Shown here piece by piece: positions 47,293-59,525 of a DNA stretch of 64,000 nt; positions within the stretch are counted from its first letter, which is position 1; the number at the start of each line of letters is the position of its first letter. The notes below the pieces were generated by a model. It was given only the letters and a program-made list of their open reading frames with translations. It made no database searches and was not told the origin of the DNA. The DNA comes from Plazaster borealis (lineage: Eukaryota > Echinodermata > Asteroidea > Forcipulatida > Labidiasteridae): NCBI GenBank assembly GCA_021014325.1, contig CM037475.1:651001-715000 (forward strand), in the 5' to 3' direction. Position numbers and translations under genes: made by a program.

Positions 47293-50200
47293 ATGGCGGA
47301 CGTCATGCTGTATAATGTGATTGTGATGGGATTTTCGTTCATGTTCCTCTTCACAGCCTTCCAGACCAGTTCAGGAATAGAGGTAAAGTAACACAACATA
47401 CAGTTTTATACACAACAACAGTACCGCCGCCTTTTTATAGCTCCATGGTATTGGTAATACTAGGCCTTGCAGTAGCATAGACCCAGTATAACTGGGGCGC
47501 TGTACTTTTTTTTCTAAATTTTGACTTCTGCGGTCGTACTACCTAGCGCCCCAGATATTGTTGCATATACGCACAGCGATCTTCAAATTGATATAAGTTG
47601 ACACAAAAAATGTCTCAGAACTACAAAAATACCACCAAAAAACGCCTTTAAAAACGCCTTTAATTAAAAACGCCCATCATTGGCGTGACTGGCTTCTTCA
47701 ATAAGATGCAGCATCAGGCATTTAAATGTACTCACGATTTTGTTTTGAGCTGCAAATTTACGATTTTCGGAGAAACCACCATGACGTCAAACTCTCAGTT
47801 GGACCGACATTCATACTGTGTGCACTCGCCGCAGCGCGTGATTGCTGTGGGAATATACAACGCATATCTGGGCTGCTAGTGCTAGTACTCCCTGAACTAT
47901 GAGGTTCGTTTCGCTATCGTCTCCACGAACCTCATAGGTGATCATGCACACAACACAAACGATTCGTTTTGCCATTTCAATTTGCATTAAAATCTCTTTT
48001 TTTTTAAATCAAATCTCGCCAAAATTAGGCTCTATGTGTTCTTTGAACTCTCATTGAGCTTGAGGATGGTCCAGAAAATCCACTCCGCAAACTCAAAATT
48101 GTTAAAAAATTATAAATTCTAACCGTAAAATTCAGATCCAAATTCAGAGCAAAACAGCAGCAATTGTAGTGTTACAGTAATCACAACCCTCAATCTTCGG
48201 AAAGGGTTGTGTAAACAAGAACTACGATTATTGCAGCTGCAATGGAGTAAAAATCGCAATGTTTATATTTGCAAGAAAAATGATGCACAAGATTCAAGAA
48301 ATAGAAATCAAACTCATTGGATTCAGTTTGTTTATTGAAGTGACTGGGCTGCTCCTTACAATTACATTCTCAAGGTTCAGACTGCGGGACAAAATGACGT
48401 CTTTGTTGAAACAAATTTAGAATGTTAGGCTTAATGTACTTGAAGGATTGATCCGGATGCCATTATTTGTCCACTTGAATGTAATAAACATATCTAGGTA
48501 TTAACAATTGTCACAGCTGGGACTGAAGAGGTAAGTTGCAGAACAAGGAAATTGATGATGAGAAATATTGTGAATTTATGTATTTCAGTCTCATTTGAGG
48601 CCCGGTACATTTACTTTATCTGTAATTTTCTTCCTGTAGCAAACGGTGATTGAGAGCATTGATAATGACAATAAAACATCAGAACATTTTGGTGGGAGTG
48701 GTTATTACAGCCAGGCCATCATCTATGGGGTCTTTGCCTTCTCCAACTGGTTAGCACCATCTATCGTTAGCTTGATAGGCCCTCGGATTACCATGCTTGT
48801 TAGCGCTGTCATCTACACTGGATTCATTGCCATCTTCCTAAGCCTCAAAATCTGGACTCTGTATACGATGTCCGTGTTACTGGGAGTCGCTGCTGCATGT
48901 GAGTAGTATGTAAATTAAAATGTCAGAAGGGATGGGGTAGAGGGAGAGGGAAGGAGCATTGATTTGTTGCTTTGTCAACAAAACCTGTTTTTGAACAAGG
49001 TTGTGATTGAAACAATGGCTACAGTTTGCACCAAATATTTTGATTTTGATGATGTCACTCTGAATCTGTTTAACACAGGCATATGGACAGCTCAAGGTAA
49101 CTTCCTGACCATAAACTCAACCAGTGAGACTGTGGGCCGTAACAGTGGTATCTTCTGGGCCATGTTGCAGTGCAGTCTACTCTTTGGAAATCTCTTCATC
49201 TTTTTTGAAATCGGTCAGACAAATACAACACACATAGAAGGTAAAATGGCCTAATTTTCCTCGAGGAAGGTATTTGTGTCCGAGCAGCAGGGATCAGACA
49301 TGTTTAACCAGATTCAGCATTTATAATTGAACCTTTGAAAGGGCACCAAGGAAAATACTACAAAAAGGACTTTCAATTTTCAGAAATTTGGGGCTAGATG
49401 GCTCTTTTGGTAAAGTTCTTGCTCATTTTTCTCATCAATTTTTGTTCATTCAACACAAAATTAATTTTGAGGTCGCAGGTTTAAAGGCACCTGGAAATAG
49501 TTGGGGGGGGGGGGTTTTACAGAAGAGAAAATATTAACAATAAAACAATTTTTTGAGTAATTGTTTGTCACGATTTATATGTTAAAAAAATTGATAAAGT
49601 TGTTTGAAGGTGACACCGCCCATCCCTTTTTGTGACGTCAATCGAGGCAGACTTCGCCGCGATCGAACATCGACCCCCCTCGAACTTGCCTGCATTTACG
49701 TACAAGTAGTGAGCTTGTACGTTTCGTTTGGTTATCCCAAAAAAGGGATTTTTCGTGCATTTTCCCGGCAATGCCGACCAGGTGTATTACTGCTGGATGT
49801 AGCAAAACGACTAAAGATGGGGTCAGTTAGCATTTGTTTCCTGCAGATCCCTAATATAGGCAGTTACGGGCATCAAAAGTCAGGCTAACGAGGGCAAAGT
49901 GGTCCAGTCCGACATCGTTTTCAGCGCTGCAGCGAACATGTTTCTGGTGTTCAGATCGACTTGAGCTGTATGCCGCGCCGCGGCACGCCGATCCGATTTG
50001 TCATCACGGGGCCGCTCGAATACCTCGTATTATCCGTGTTCTCGTTATGACCGTGCTCGTATCTTCCGTTTTTTAAGACATAGAAACACGCATGGGACAG
50101 TTCGGGACCGGTGAAAACCTTGTATAAACGTCGACTGTACACTCTCCTAGGATTGCATTAGGTGACGTCCGAATACGAAAACGCATCATACTGATCAGGT

Positions 50201-53200
50201 ACCCAGACGTAATGTACAGGGCCAGACTACACATTTTCTCTTCAAATATCCCGCGCCTCGATTGACGTCACGAACAGCGCCATGTAAACGGGGGGCCTAT
50301 TTTTAAATGTTTAATTAAAATAAAAACACAATTTTTTAACCTTAGTTAATTGTTCATTCACATTCCACTCATCAAAATGTATATATTAACGACAAAAGCT
50401 TTATTTTGACAAAATACCACTGCCAGGTGCCTTTAAATTCCGCTTTAGTAATTTTTTCTTTTTCAACCCAAAAATAATTTAAAATATACACAGTCAGTTG
50501 CTCTTGTGGTTTATTACTTGATTTTCAGAAATTAATCCATAACCTGAGGTGACAAAATGAGTATCCTTTTGTTTCAGGAGATCTCCGGACTACCATCTTC
50601 ATTGTGTTAACATCAGTGTCTGGTATCGGAGTGCTCATTTTTCTACTGCTTCGTAATCCAAGACAAAATCTAGAAAACTCAAATCAAGACATCCAGTCGG
50701 TCAGGTTGGTACATTAGTAGCTTCAATCAAGTGCTTAGATGGTGTAAGATGCATTTGGTCTAACCTATTAATTAGTGCTGTAAAAACACTTAATTGAATG
50801 TTACTTTATGAAATTATGCAGATTTATTGCATCTATAATCAAAATAATTTAGATTTTTGTTATCGACTGAAAACATGTGTCACCTGGCTACAGGCTTAAA
50901 ATGGAATACTTTGTGAAGGACTTTTGTTATGGTATATTTAAATTTTGTTTTAAGTTGATTTTGGTTGCACTGATTCAATTAATGTCATGCTTACTGTGAA
51001 GGATGAAAGTATTAGTACAAAGTGTAACAACTGCATGTAGTCTCTCATTCTTACAAACCAGACTGCTTATTTCAAGACATTTTACGTGCTACTTCATGGC
51101 TTGAGATTCAGCTAGGTGAAGTTAATGTGGTTTGGGGTTAATGATAGATACCATCAACTTCATTGTATTACACATCTTGACATTGTTGTCCTTATTCAGT
51201 TTCAGCCAAGATGTTCAAGTCAAAAAAGGTCCACTTGAGGCATTAGGTGAGTAACTAAAGCCACCCCCCCATACCCCCCCCCAAAAAAAAAAAAATAATA
51301 ATAATAATAATAACAATAATAATAATAATAATACAAATAATAATAAAATGCTCTGTTTTTGCTTACATGCCATTTTAAAATAGGGACATTAGTTTCGGAA
51401 TTTTCTATTTTGAATATACATATTATGTATATTTTTTTCATATATTAAAAATTCTAATAAGTTTGACGAGTGTGTAAAAATGCCCTACTTACGTTAATCA
51501 ATTTAACCCCCAAAACAGCGAATGCAAACAAAACTGTTCCAAACTGCATCAAAGACCTCTATATAATAATATACTTACACTCACATGGCTTTGTGGTTTT
51601 AGAGAAAAAAACAGGTTTTTATTATCAGAGTGGGAATTTCATACACAACAATACACCATGAAATGTCAAGAATGACGTTCATCAAGCAAATTAATTATAC
51701 CAACCTGGAATGTTTAAATTTTAACTTCTGAAAGTTGTATTTTATTTGTCATTTCTTTCAGTTAGCGCGTTTAAACTTCTTAAAGAGCCGCACATGCTTC
51801 TACTAATGGTGTGCTTCTTCTACACTGGTGAGACTTTTAAGTGTTTTTCTTTATCTTTATTAGAACGAATTCTTCTTCTTATTATTGTAGAGACACGGGA
51901 AGGAGGTCGGTCCTCTATTTAAAAAGGACGAACATTCACCAAAATACAATAAATGCAAAATGCACACGATGACGTCTAAAATATAAAGTGATCTCCTGCA
52001 CTTGAACTGATTTGAATCCTCCAATAGCACACGATACAAAAACTATTATAGCACAGCACAGTCACTTGTGTGAAGGGCAAAAGGTCAACACGAGGCTTGC
52101 TACATACACATAGAACTGGAAAGTTTTACAGTTTCCAATCAGCCCTAAAAATGACAATAATTCTCTCATAAAAAGATGATTTGATACAAAGTAATACTTA
52201 CAGATAGCTTTATGATACTATCCCTCCCAAGAGAAATGGTTTTTGGAGCATGGTTCTAGCCATGCTCCCTACAAAAATAGAGAGAAATACCACTTAAATA
52301 AAATGTGCTCTCTCTTGCTCATAGCTGAAATGGAAAAGAGCGTGAGCATATTATAAGTTATGCTAATTGCAAAGTTAGATCAGACAATTGAACACTGACG
52401 GCGCACTTGGGTTCTCTACATTACTGTTTTACTTTGCCAAAGTAATCCAAGCAAATTAATGTATGCCAAATCCTGGACAAAAATTAAACAGTTAATCTCC
52501 AAAACATAGCCACGTATTTAAGTGTTGTGTGCACATTGTATTGAAAGTAGAGTAACAGATTGAATTTATTCCTTCGAAAAACTAATTGTGTAAACATACT
52601 TAAAAAAGGGTCTGTATACGTTTAGTAATGATTGAAAATTAATGGCAATAAAAACTTACTTGGTAAGAAGTACAGCAGCTTTGGATAGTAAAATGCATTT
52701 TGAGAAACTTTTGACTTCGAAGTACTGCGTTTATGGAAAATATATCACTTTTTATCCCCCAAAATTTGAATCTGAGAAGCATAGGCCTAAAGTTTCTCAG
52801 ATTGTGTATTCCAATGGCAGATTGTTCTTCCTGCGTGGACATAACTGCTCCAGATTTTCGGCAATATCTCAAAAATGCTACCACCTTTTGAAATTAATTT
52901 TTTACAGGTTAGTTTTATGGTATATATCTACAACTATATATAGGATTGAAACAAACAATGGATTCCAATTACCAAACATATACAATCCCTTTAATATCTT
53001 GGTTATTATTATTTTTCAGGTCTTGAGCTGACATTTTGGAGTGGTGTCTATGGTACAAGTGTTGGCAATACCCACCTGTTTGGGCTGAAGTCTAAGAGCT
53101 ACGTTGCCCTGTGTGGAATTTTTATTGGATGTGGAGAGATATTAGGTATACATGCACTAAGCAAACTAAAAATTGTGTTTTCTTAATTATCAGTGTATGC

Positions 53201-56200
53201 TCATTTGTATTGATTGTTTCGTTTTAATTTGTTTTTTTATTTGGTTTTTCCCTTCCATCGATGTGTGTGAAGCACTGTATTCTCAGTAATTTTCTGGGTC
53301 CTGTGAAAACAATTCTCAGGCACAGGCCTGGAATTACACGGAGGCCATGGAGGCCATGGCCTCTGTTGCCCCATGTCTTGGCCTTGGTGCCTGTTCAAAA
53401 GTTTCCCATAGACTTTAAGATTTTCCAATGTAAGTGCCCTTTGCAAAATTAAAATGGTCTTTCCTTCTGAATGATGAAATTCCAGGCCTGCAGGCATATT
53501 ACTTGGATGGGATTCAAACCCAAGACCTGTTCCATTCTAGAGCAGATATCTTACCACTAGACCACAGAGATTGCCCGGTAGCTAGAGGTAGTTCAAGTCC
53601 TATACTTTAGCAGCAGATAGAATGGCAAAGGGAATGGGTTCAAATCCCACCCGAGTAATATGCCTGTGGATTTGTTCACAGGACTGGGAGGTGGGGGGGG
53701 GGGGAGTTCTACGTATACTTTACACACATCGGTGTATGGGTTAAACCATAGAGAAAGGACCACGGAAGGAGTTCGAACCTCCCCGGCAGTAACAATAGAG
53801 ATCAATGAGCCAAACGAACCCTTTGTGTAGCATGTGCAACGCCGCATTTTACACTGGTAAACTACAGCTCATTTGGGACCTGCGTTGAATGCTGTATCAT
53901 ATTTTCTGCCGTCAGTTCGCTGCAAGATATTCCACAATAATGGAGTAGATATTTCGCGTCAAATAAGACTTCATCGAATGCGCAGTCAAGTGCAGTTTAC
54001 CCTGGTTCATAAAGACGCACACAATCGCAAAGATTTTAATGACAAGTTTCCGTCAATGTGTTGTTTTTGAAAATCAACCAAGGCTAAGGGAATTTACAAA
54101 AAAATCTTCAAAATTCATGCGAGAATTATGACTTTTGTTAAAACTGACATGGATTTTCCGAGTCAAAAAAGTGTGCATCCGGAAGGGAGTGAGTTTTTCT
54201 TGTTGAACATGTTAATTGATGATGTGGCCAACCTTAGCCAACTCCAAACCACAAATCCAAACATTTTAAGACTAAATATTCTTTTCCTGACACGCTTTCA
54301 TTTAGTAGAACTACTGGTTTGGGGTTCTGCGCACGCCGATTACCCAAAATACACTGCGCTGATCTGCTATGGACAATTGGCTGACCGCAAGGTGGATGTT
54401 TGTGTCAGCGGTCACAATCTGATTAGCATATTACTGATGTATTTGCAGCAGTGGTCATGTTTCCTCTGAAGTAAGAGAGTTGTAACTCCTTCCGTGGTCC
54501 TTTCTCTATGGTTAAACCAAATAATGTTGAATGTTTTTTGTTGACAAAAGTTATTGTTGTATCACTTGACAACTGTTGAATTCTGTCAGAAATAACTAGA
54601 AGAGTTTCTCAAGTTGCATAACCATCTCTTGTCATTGTTTCTTTTCTAGGTGGAGCTATCTTTGGGTTGATGGGTAATCGAACAAATAAATATGGGCGTG
54701 ATCCCATTGTACTTCTTGGCTTCGTCACTCATATCATAGCCTTCTTTTTTTCTTTTATCAACCTGCCCTCTGAGTCGCCCATCAAAGATGTTGATGTACA
54801 AGGTTACTTTCCTCCAATGTAAGTGTTCCAAATTAAGTGAGGTTTGAAGCTTTGCATGGTGTGGAAAATAAGAAGTAACTATAATTAGTAAATTTGCGGG
54901 TACAAGCATGTGTAAATCTCTTTTTGAAAGAGTGTTCGCTCTGAAAATAGACGGTGTGGTCTCGACGTTCGAATAGTATACTCTGCTCTGTTTCTCCGGA
55001 AGACGAGCAGAGTATACTGTTCGAAACATGGAGACCACACAAGGGCCCAATTTCATGGCTCTGCTTACCGCCAAGTTCCGCGCTTGCGATCTCCATTCCC
55101 CGCTTACCGAGCAAGCGCTGAATTTCTGCGCTAGCTGTGTAAGCGTAGAATGCCTAGTAACGTAGACTACGCACGCGCACAAGCAAAAATTACCCGCTAA
55201 CCCGTGAAATACGCTTGACGTAAGCGTGGAATTCCCTGCATCCGTAAGCGCCGATTCTTTGCTTACGGTAAGCAGAGCCATGAAATTGGGCCCAGGTCTT
55301 TTCAGAGCCAACACTCCTCCAAAAAGAGATTTACACATGGTTGTACCTTCGAGTTTACTCAATGTAATTTCTTAAGTGTTCCATGTAAATCTGAGACACA
55401 CCAAAGTGGTTTTGCAAAGTAATTGACTTTTTATATCCATAGCAACCAGTACATGTCTGTATTGTTTGACCCATCCAATGGGATTAACCATAAACCCCAG
55501 TAGTTTTGTTGGTTGATTTGATTGGTCTAATTTCGGGACTGTGTATTAAAGGTCAACTTCCAGTTACTTCTACATCGTAAGTAGATGTCACTTTACGTAC
55601 ACACGCGAAAACTAAAATGAGGTCAGGTGTATCACACAACAAAATACCATAAAACATGAAAACATATATTTTCAACCTGTCACTAGAGGGGGCTGCTGGT
55701 ACCCTTCATGTTGATGCTCTACTGTGGTAGAACGCAATCCCAATCATAAAATACCAAAATGATCTATCAAGTTTTAATTACTGGTCCAGTTCCGGTTGAC
55801 CCGGAAGTTGAGGTCATGTGATTTTACATAAAGTGAAATCAGGTCCATCACATCACACAACCAAATTTTGAAAACATAGCTTGTTTAGTCCTAGATGCAA
55901 ATTTAACATCTATTAAATTGTTGCGGTACCCGCTGCTAAAATATAGGATTCTAACTGCCTTCAGCTACGAGGCAATCTCTGTGGTCTAGTGGTAAGACGT
56001 CTGCTCTAGAATTGTCAAGGTCATGGGTTTGCATCTCACCTGAGTAATTTACCTGTAGATTTTTTTCACAGAACTCTGGAAAGTACCGAGTATACAGTGC
56101 TTTACACACCTTGGTGTATGGGTCAAACTAAATAAAAAATACCCATCTTGATGTTTAACATCTCTCTCTTGCAGGTTGGCTCTGGCACTAGTCACAGCTT

Positions 56201-57062
56201 TTCTTTTAGGCTTCGGTGACAGTTGCTTTAACACTCAAGTGTATTCCATCCTGGGATATCTCTTCTCTAAAGACAGTGCACCTGCCTTTGCACTCTTTAA
56301 ATTTACACAGGTGAGTACTTGGTTCAAGACCATTATCATAAAACCAGCCTCTTGTATTACTCTTACTAAAATAATTGTTGAAATCGAGACATAAAAGTCG
56401 AAGGCCCAGTTTTAATAAGCAAAACAAAAAAGAGCTAAGCAAAAGTAGGGAACCAGTCTAAAATGATATAATAGCCCACATGCACAAGCGTCATATTAAA
56501 AATATACTGCAATGCATCGTGGGAAACTGAGGACAGTAACAAAAAATAAATCAAGCTGCCAAGATGGACGCCATGCTGTAGTTGACATGTACCTCTGCCA
56601 GGTTTTATAGTTGTGTACCGCATTGCTTCAAAATCAGCGTGCCATGATGGTTGCCAGTGCTGCTTGGACTCTGATTTCACCCAGAATCCTTTGCGCGCCG
56701 ATCATGCACATTTGGGACATATTCTTGCAGCAAGAATGATACATCTGAGCTTAGCAAGTCTGTGTGCTTAACTATAAATTAAGCTATAAAGTGATTATTT
56801 CTTTGCACAAATTTGTGAATCAATATTTTCTAGGCTGTTCTAGTAAATTTCAGCCAGTATTGTATGAAGGATTTGTGCTTAATCTCTTATTGTCCTATTA
56901 CAGTCACTGGCTGCAGCGATAGCCTTTTTTTACGCCAATCAACTCATGATCCAATGGCAGCTGTTAATCCTGGTGGTGTTCTCAGTTTTGGGTACACTCA
57001 GCTTCGCTATGGTAGAGTGGACAGCGAGCCGGAAGTTCAGACAAGGTTATGAATCTATCTAG
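47293..57062 (+). CDS. MFSD11: UNC93-like protein MFSD11 (major facilitator superfamily)
   Basis: Complete 446-residue multi-pass membrane protein (human 449). Exons: 47293-47382, 48640-48898, 49079-49240, 50578-50704, 51200-51246, 51762-51827, 53020-53145, 54650-54818, 56175-56310 and 56904-57062 (TAG); all GT-AG, 1341 nt in one frame. Landmarks shared with MFSD11: MFLFTAFQTSSG in the first helix, AIIYGVFAFSN, WTAQGNFLTIN, GRNSGIFWA, LELTFWSGVYGT, GIFIGCGEILGG, LLGFGDSCFNTQ and APAFALFKFTQ. The start ATG has a good context (GGGAAAAATGG). It is an orphan MFS/UNC93-type transporter with no established substrate. Exon 5 has two in-frame acceptors six bases apart (51200 or 51206). Introns carry a Kolobok-like element, family B MITEs and SINEs; one MITE ends only 27 bp before exon 7. 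Confidence 0.95.
47470..47565. repeat. Small inverted repeat with GACCCAGTA/GCGCCCCAG ends
   Basis: CATAGACCCAGTATAACTGG followed by GGGCGCTGTAC and later CTAGCGCCCCAG. A more complete relative at 62646-62732 has the same CATAGACCCAGTAA start and a GTACAGCGCCCCAG arm. Confidence 0.5.
47898..47935. repeat. Hairpin
   Basis: TATGAGGTTCGT and ACGAACCTCATA are a perfect 12-bp inverted repeat around a 14-bp loop, inside MFSD11 intron 1. Confidence 0.6.
49481..50436. mobile_element. Kolobok-like DNA transposon remnant with THAP segment
   Basis: TTAA at 49481 and 50433 flanks ends AGGCACCTGG and CCAGGTGCCT. An inner inverted repeat, GTGACGTCAATCGAGGC against GCCTCGATTGACGTCAC, is at about 49631 and 50256. 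The interior carries a broken THAP zinc-finger coding segment (49771-49955). TTAA duplication, 5'-RRG termini and a THAP-type transposase together are the known profile of the Kolobok superfamily. It lies in MFSD11 intron 3. Confidence 0.7.
49771..49955 (+). pseudogene. THAP-domain fragment (transposase N-terminus), decayed
   Basis: From ATG 49771 the frame reads MPTRCITAGCSKTTKDGVS, a stop, then LFPADP-like sequence: the opening of a C2CH THAP finger (C-x4-C with the following FP-x-DP). After a frame change near 49855 it continues RQLRASKVRLTRAKW and PTSFSAL, matching the THAP tryptophan and the segment before the second metal-binding pair. One stop and at least one frameshift show it is dead. 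Confidence 0.65.
51274..51346. repeat. AAT microsatellite with C/A-rich lead
   Basis: An (AAT)n run preceded by CCCCCCC and AAAAAAA stretches. Similar sequence is at 32881-32928. Both look like decayed retroposon tails or simple repeats. Confidence 0.75.
52605..52992 (-). mobile_element. MITE family B
   Basis: Ends AAAGGGTCTGTATACGTTTA and CAAACATATACAATCCCTTT. It sits directly before the polypyrimidine tract of MFSD11 exon 7. Confidence 0.85.
53323..53490. mobile_element. hAT-like MITE ending in CAGGCCTG
   Basis: The terminal pair CAGGCCTGGAATT and AATTCCAGGCCTG is a perfect 13-bp inverted repeat; an internal GAGGCCATGGAGGCCATGGCCTC is near the left end. Sister of 22336-22486. Confidence 0.75.
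53491..53740. mobile_element. Head-to-head tRNA-derived SINE pieces
   Basis: 53500-53570 is an inverted tRNA-like head (TGGGATTCAAACCC with TACCACTAGACCACAGAG). 53635-53740 is a forward head and body (GGGTTCAAATCCCACCCGAG, TTCACAGGACT). Both belong to the family at 11446 and 55960. Confidence 0.6.
53741..54516. mobile_element. Non-autonomous DNA transposon, CCATAGAGAAAGG ends
   Basis: CCATAGAGAAAGGACCACGG at 53746 and its reverse complement ending at 54511 form a ~28-bp inverted repeat (extending through AAGGAGTT), flanked by TTAAA at both ends (53741, 54512). It is inserted in the 3' end of a SINE. Internal frames at 53873-54070 and 54128-54469 match nothing I recognise. It lies in MFSD11 intron 7. 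Confidence 0.75.
54896..55340. mobile_element. Foldback element containing a second palindromic MITE
   Basis: Outer arms: TGTAAATCTCTTTTTG...GCTCTGAAAA at 54911-54947 against TTTTCAGAGCC...AAAAAGAGATTTACA at 55298-55336. Inner arms: GTGTGGTCTC...GTATACTCTGCTC at 54955-54988 against GAGCAGAGTATAC...GAGACCACAC at 55005-55040. A GGGCCCAATTTCATGG-type MITE (55043-55293, ~28-bp inverted ends) is inserted between the inner and outer right arms. It lies in MFSD11 intron 8. Confidence 0.8.
55960..56135 (+). mobile_element. tRNA-derived SINE
   Basis: CTCTGTGGTCTAGTGGTAAGA (A-box side), GGGTTTGCATCTCACCTGAG (decayed B box), then the family body with TTCACAGAACTCTGG and CACCTTGGTGTATGGGT. It lies just before MFSD11 exon 9. 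Confidence 0.65.
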
Positions 57063-57774
57063 CAAGAGGAAGACTCTCTGGAGCAAAGTTCTGATTCCAT
57101 AATGGATGACACTATTTTGTAAAGATAAGGTACAACGTTGTTGTTTAGTGTTCTAGGGGGACAGTGCAGTGCTCAAAATCTTGGAACTGAGGGAAAATTG
57201 GTTTGTGTTTGTTTTCCCCCATGAAACTTTAAAGGCCATGATATACATGTATCATATTTTAAAGTTCTTAAAAGAGTGTGTGCTGTGAAGTGAACATAAG
57301 TCAGTTGTTTACCATGTCAAAATAATTTATATTTGCTGATTATTCCTGAGACTTTGTTTTCATTGAGTCACTTGTTCTTGATGTTTTTGTGATGAAATGT
57401 AAAATATGTTAATATTTTGCAAATTAAGGTTAATTTTTATCTGCAATGGAAATTTGTCAACTCATGTATAAATTTGTGGAATATCATCTGCAGTACTTAT
57501 ATTATTCAAGAATCGTTTTACAATTGATTTTATGAAGATTAAGAACCAAAACCTAAGCTAGTTGAATTTAACAGTTGACAGAAAATTGTACTTTGTTTTT
57601 CTTTCAAAATTCAGGGCTAATTGTTATTCATGTAGATGTCTGTAAAAGCTGATTAGTCAGGCTATTCACATCATGCTGTAGAGGTCTGGGTGAAACATAA
57701 TAGAGTAGTGTACAGTCCACTGTTGCTTTGTAGTTAAACAAATTGAAACTGTGAATGAGTGACAATTTAATGTT

Positions 57775-58160
57775 AAAGGCATCGTACATGTTTGGTAATG
57801 ACTCTGAAAATTAATGGCAATACAAACTTACATGGTAAGAAGTACAGCAGCTTTGGATAATAATGCATTTTGAGATACTTTTCACTTCGAAGTAATGCGG
57901 TTATGGAAAAATATATCCCTTTTCATCCCCAAAATATTTTGAATAATGAGAAGCGTTACAGTAACGCTTCTCAGAGTGTGTATTCCAATGCAGATTATTC
58001 TTCCTGCGTGGCAGAACCACTCCAGATTTTCAGCAATATCTCAAAAACGCTACCACCTTTTGAAATGAAATTTTCACAGGTTAGTTTTATGGTATATATC
58101 TACAACTGTAGGTTTGAAACAAACAATAGGCTCCAATTACCAAACGTGTACGATGCCTTT
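57775..58160 (-). mobile_element. MITE family B
   Basis: Ends AAAGGCATCGTACATGTTTG and CAAACGTGTACGATGCCTTT, with central AGAAGCGTTACAGTAACGCTTCT. Flanks are GTTAA on the left and TTAAGG on the right. It lies downstream of MFSD11. Confidence 0.85.
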
Positions 58161-58703
58161 AAGGTACTGTAATTTTGAATAATAGTAGACAATTGACATT
58201 CAATCGATGATTCCTTAAATGGAGATGGCATAGTATAAGGTATAGAAGATCCTTTGCACAGTTGTCACACGCAGCCACTATCTGCCAAAATCGCCATAAA
58301 AAGCTTACTGATTATGAAGTTCATACTAGAACTATTTTTTCTGTGAAATATTTCCCTCCGAAATGAAGTCATATTCAAGAAAACTGTATCTGAAAACCTA
58401 GGCCTATAAAAAAAATGCAACAGTTGATTTAGGTTGTTACAACCGAAATTAAGGAAAATATATTCACATTTTCACAGGTTCATTATTTCATTTGTATGGT
58501 TGTTTTTTGATAACACAAAACATAAACATTGTCTATGACTATTTTGTCAGCTCTACCTATCCTGTATAATTTTCAAAGCTGTATATCATTCAATGAGCGT
58601 AATTCTGAACAGCCCTTGAACATTAACTGTGTAGTTAAATTAAGCAAGCAATGAAGTGCCTGATTTGAGTTGCTGTTCCTCATCATTAAGTGATTATCAT
58701 TTG

Positions 58704-59140
58704 ATCAATATATTATTTGGTTTGCGGTAACACCATGTGTGTATCTGCTTGCCAGGTAGAGTTTGTTCTCAGGGAACTGTCTTGCTTAATTCTACTACCG
58801 CGGAGTAGATTGTTCGGGTGTTCGGGAGACTTCTCAGTCTCCTGACGATGACTAGAGCAAGCTAGTCGAAACGTTGAGACCAATCCAAGAACTGACTCTG
58901 CTGTAGTACAGTTAATTACGATCCTATAAGCTAAAGTAGTAGTCCCAGCCTAATTCTATACCTTCCGCCCAGGTAATAGTTACTAAACAGACAGTTCTTT
59001 TCAGAACTGAGAAGTCTCCCGAACACCCGAACAATCTACTCCGCGGTAGTAGAATTAAGCAAGACAGTTCCCTAAGAACAAACTCTACCTGGCAAGCAGA
59101 TACACACATGGTGTTACTGCAAACCAAATAATATATTGAT
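58704..59140. mobile_element. Penelope-like inverted-repeat unit with hammerhead core strands
   Basis: Arms of ~135 bp, about 58704-58840 and 59006-59140, are near-perfect reverse complements (shared: ACCATGTGTGTATCTGCTTG, AATTCTACTACCGCGGAGTA, TCGGGAGACTTCTCAG). The ~165-bp centre contains CTGACGA (58842-58848), the stem GACTAG-loop-CTAGTC and GAAAC (from 58868). Hammerhead motifs are known from Penelope-like elements; calling this one is inference. Confidence 0.6.
58842..58872 (+). ncRNA. Hammerhead-ribozyme-like core
   Basis: Core strand CTGACGA (CUGANGA consensus), a perfect 6-bp helix GACTAG/CTAGTC around AGCAAG, and core strand GAAAC. Upstream GGAGAC-TTCTCA-GTCTCC can form the adjoining helix. 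I cannot find a clean third helix with the UH cleavage site, so it may be inactive, may need a dimer, or may be a chance look-alike. Confidence 0.45.
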
Positions 59141-59525
59141 ACCTCACCATGCAATGCCTCAAATCCTATATATCATTTGATCATAAAAAATCTTGAATTG
59201 CCAAAGTGTCCATACCCAGAGAGCTTTTTAAAATACATGTAATACAAAATCTAAATATTTAGGGAACTATATATTGACCAACATATAAGAACTATTAATT
59301 TAAGTTGTGTTTAGAGCATCTTTTAGTGCGAAGTGCACCTTTTTAAAATATAAACCCAACCCTTCTTCATCAGGTTTTTTTGTAGTGAAGATTGGGATAT
59401 CTCAAGCAAGAGTGTGACCTTGATTACAAAAAAAGAAAGATTTCTAGCAGAAAACTATAACCAAATCATACACCTATACACCAAATCATTGAGTCATTTT
59501 GGCGACCCCAACAAGAAACAAGTTT

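Noticed and set aside
54646..55362. 238-residue minus-strand frame
   Set aside because: It is antisense to MFSD11 exon 8 and runs through the foldback elements; no start context or domain supports it.
58842..58920. Fully functional monomeric hammerhead ribozyme
   Set aside because: I could not pair a third helix with a UH cleavage site in either the open-I or open-III arrangement, so only a core-like motif is claimed.
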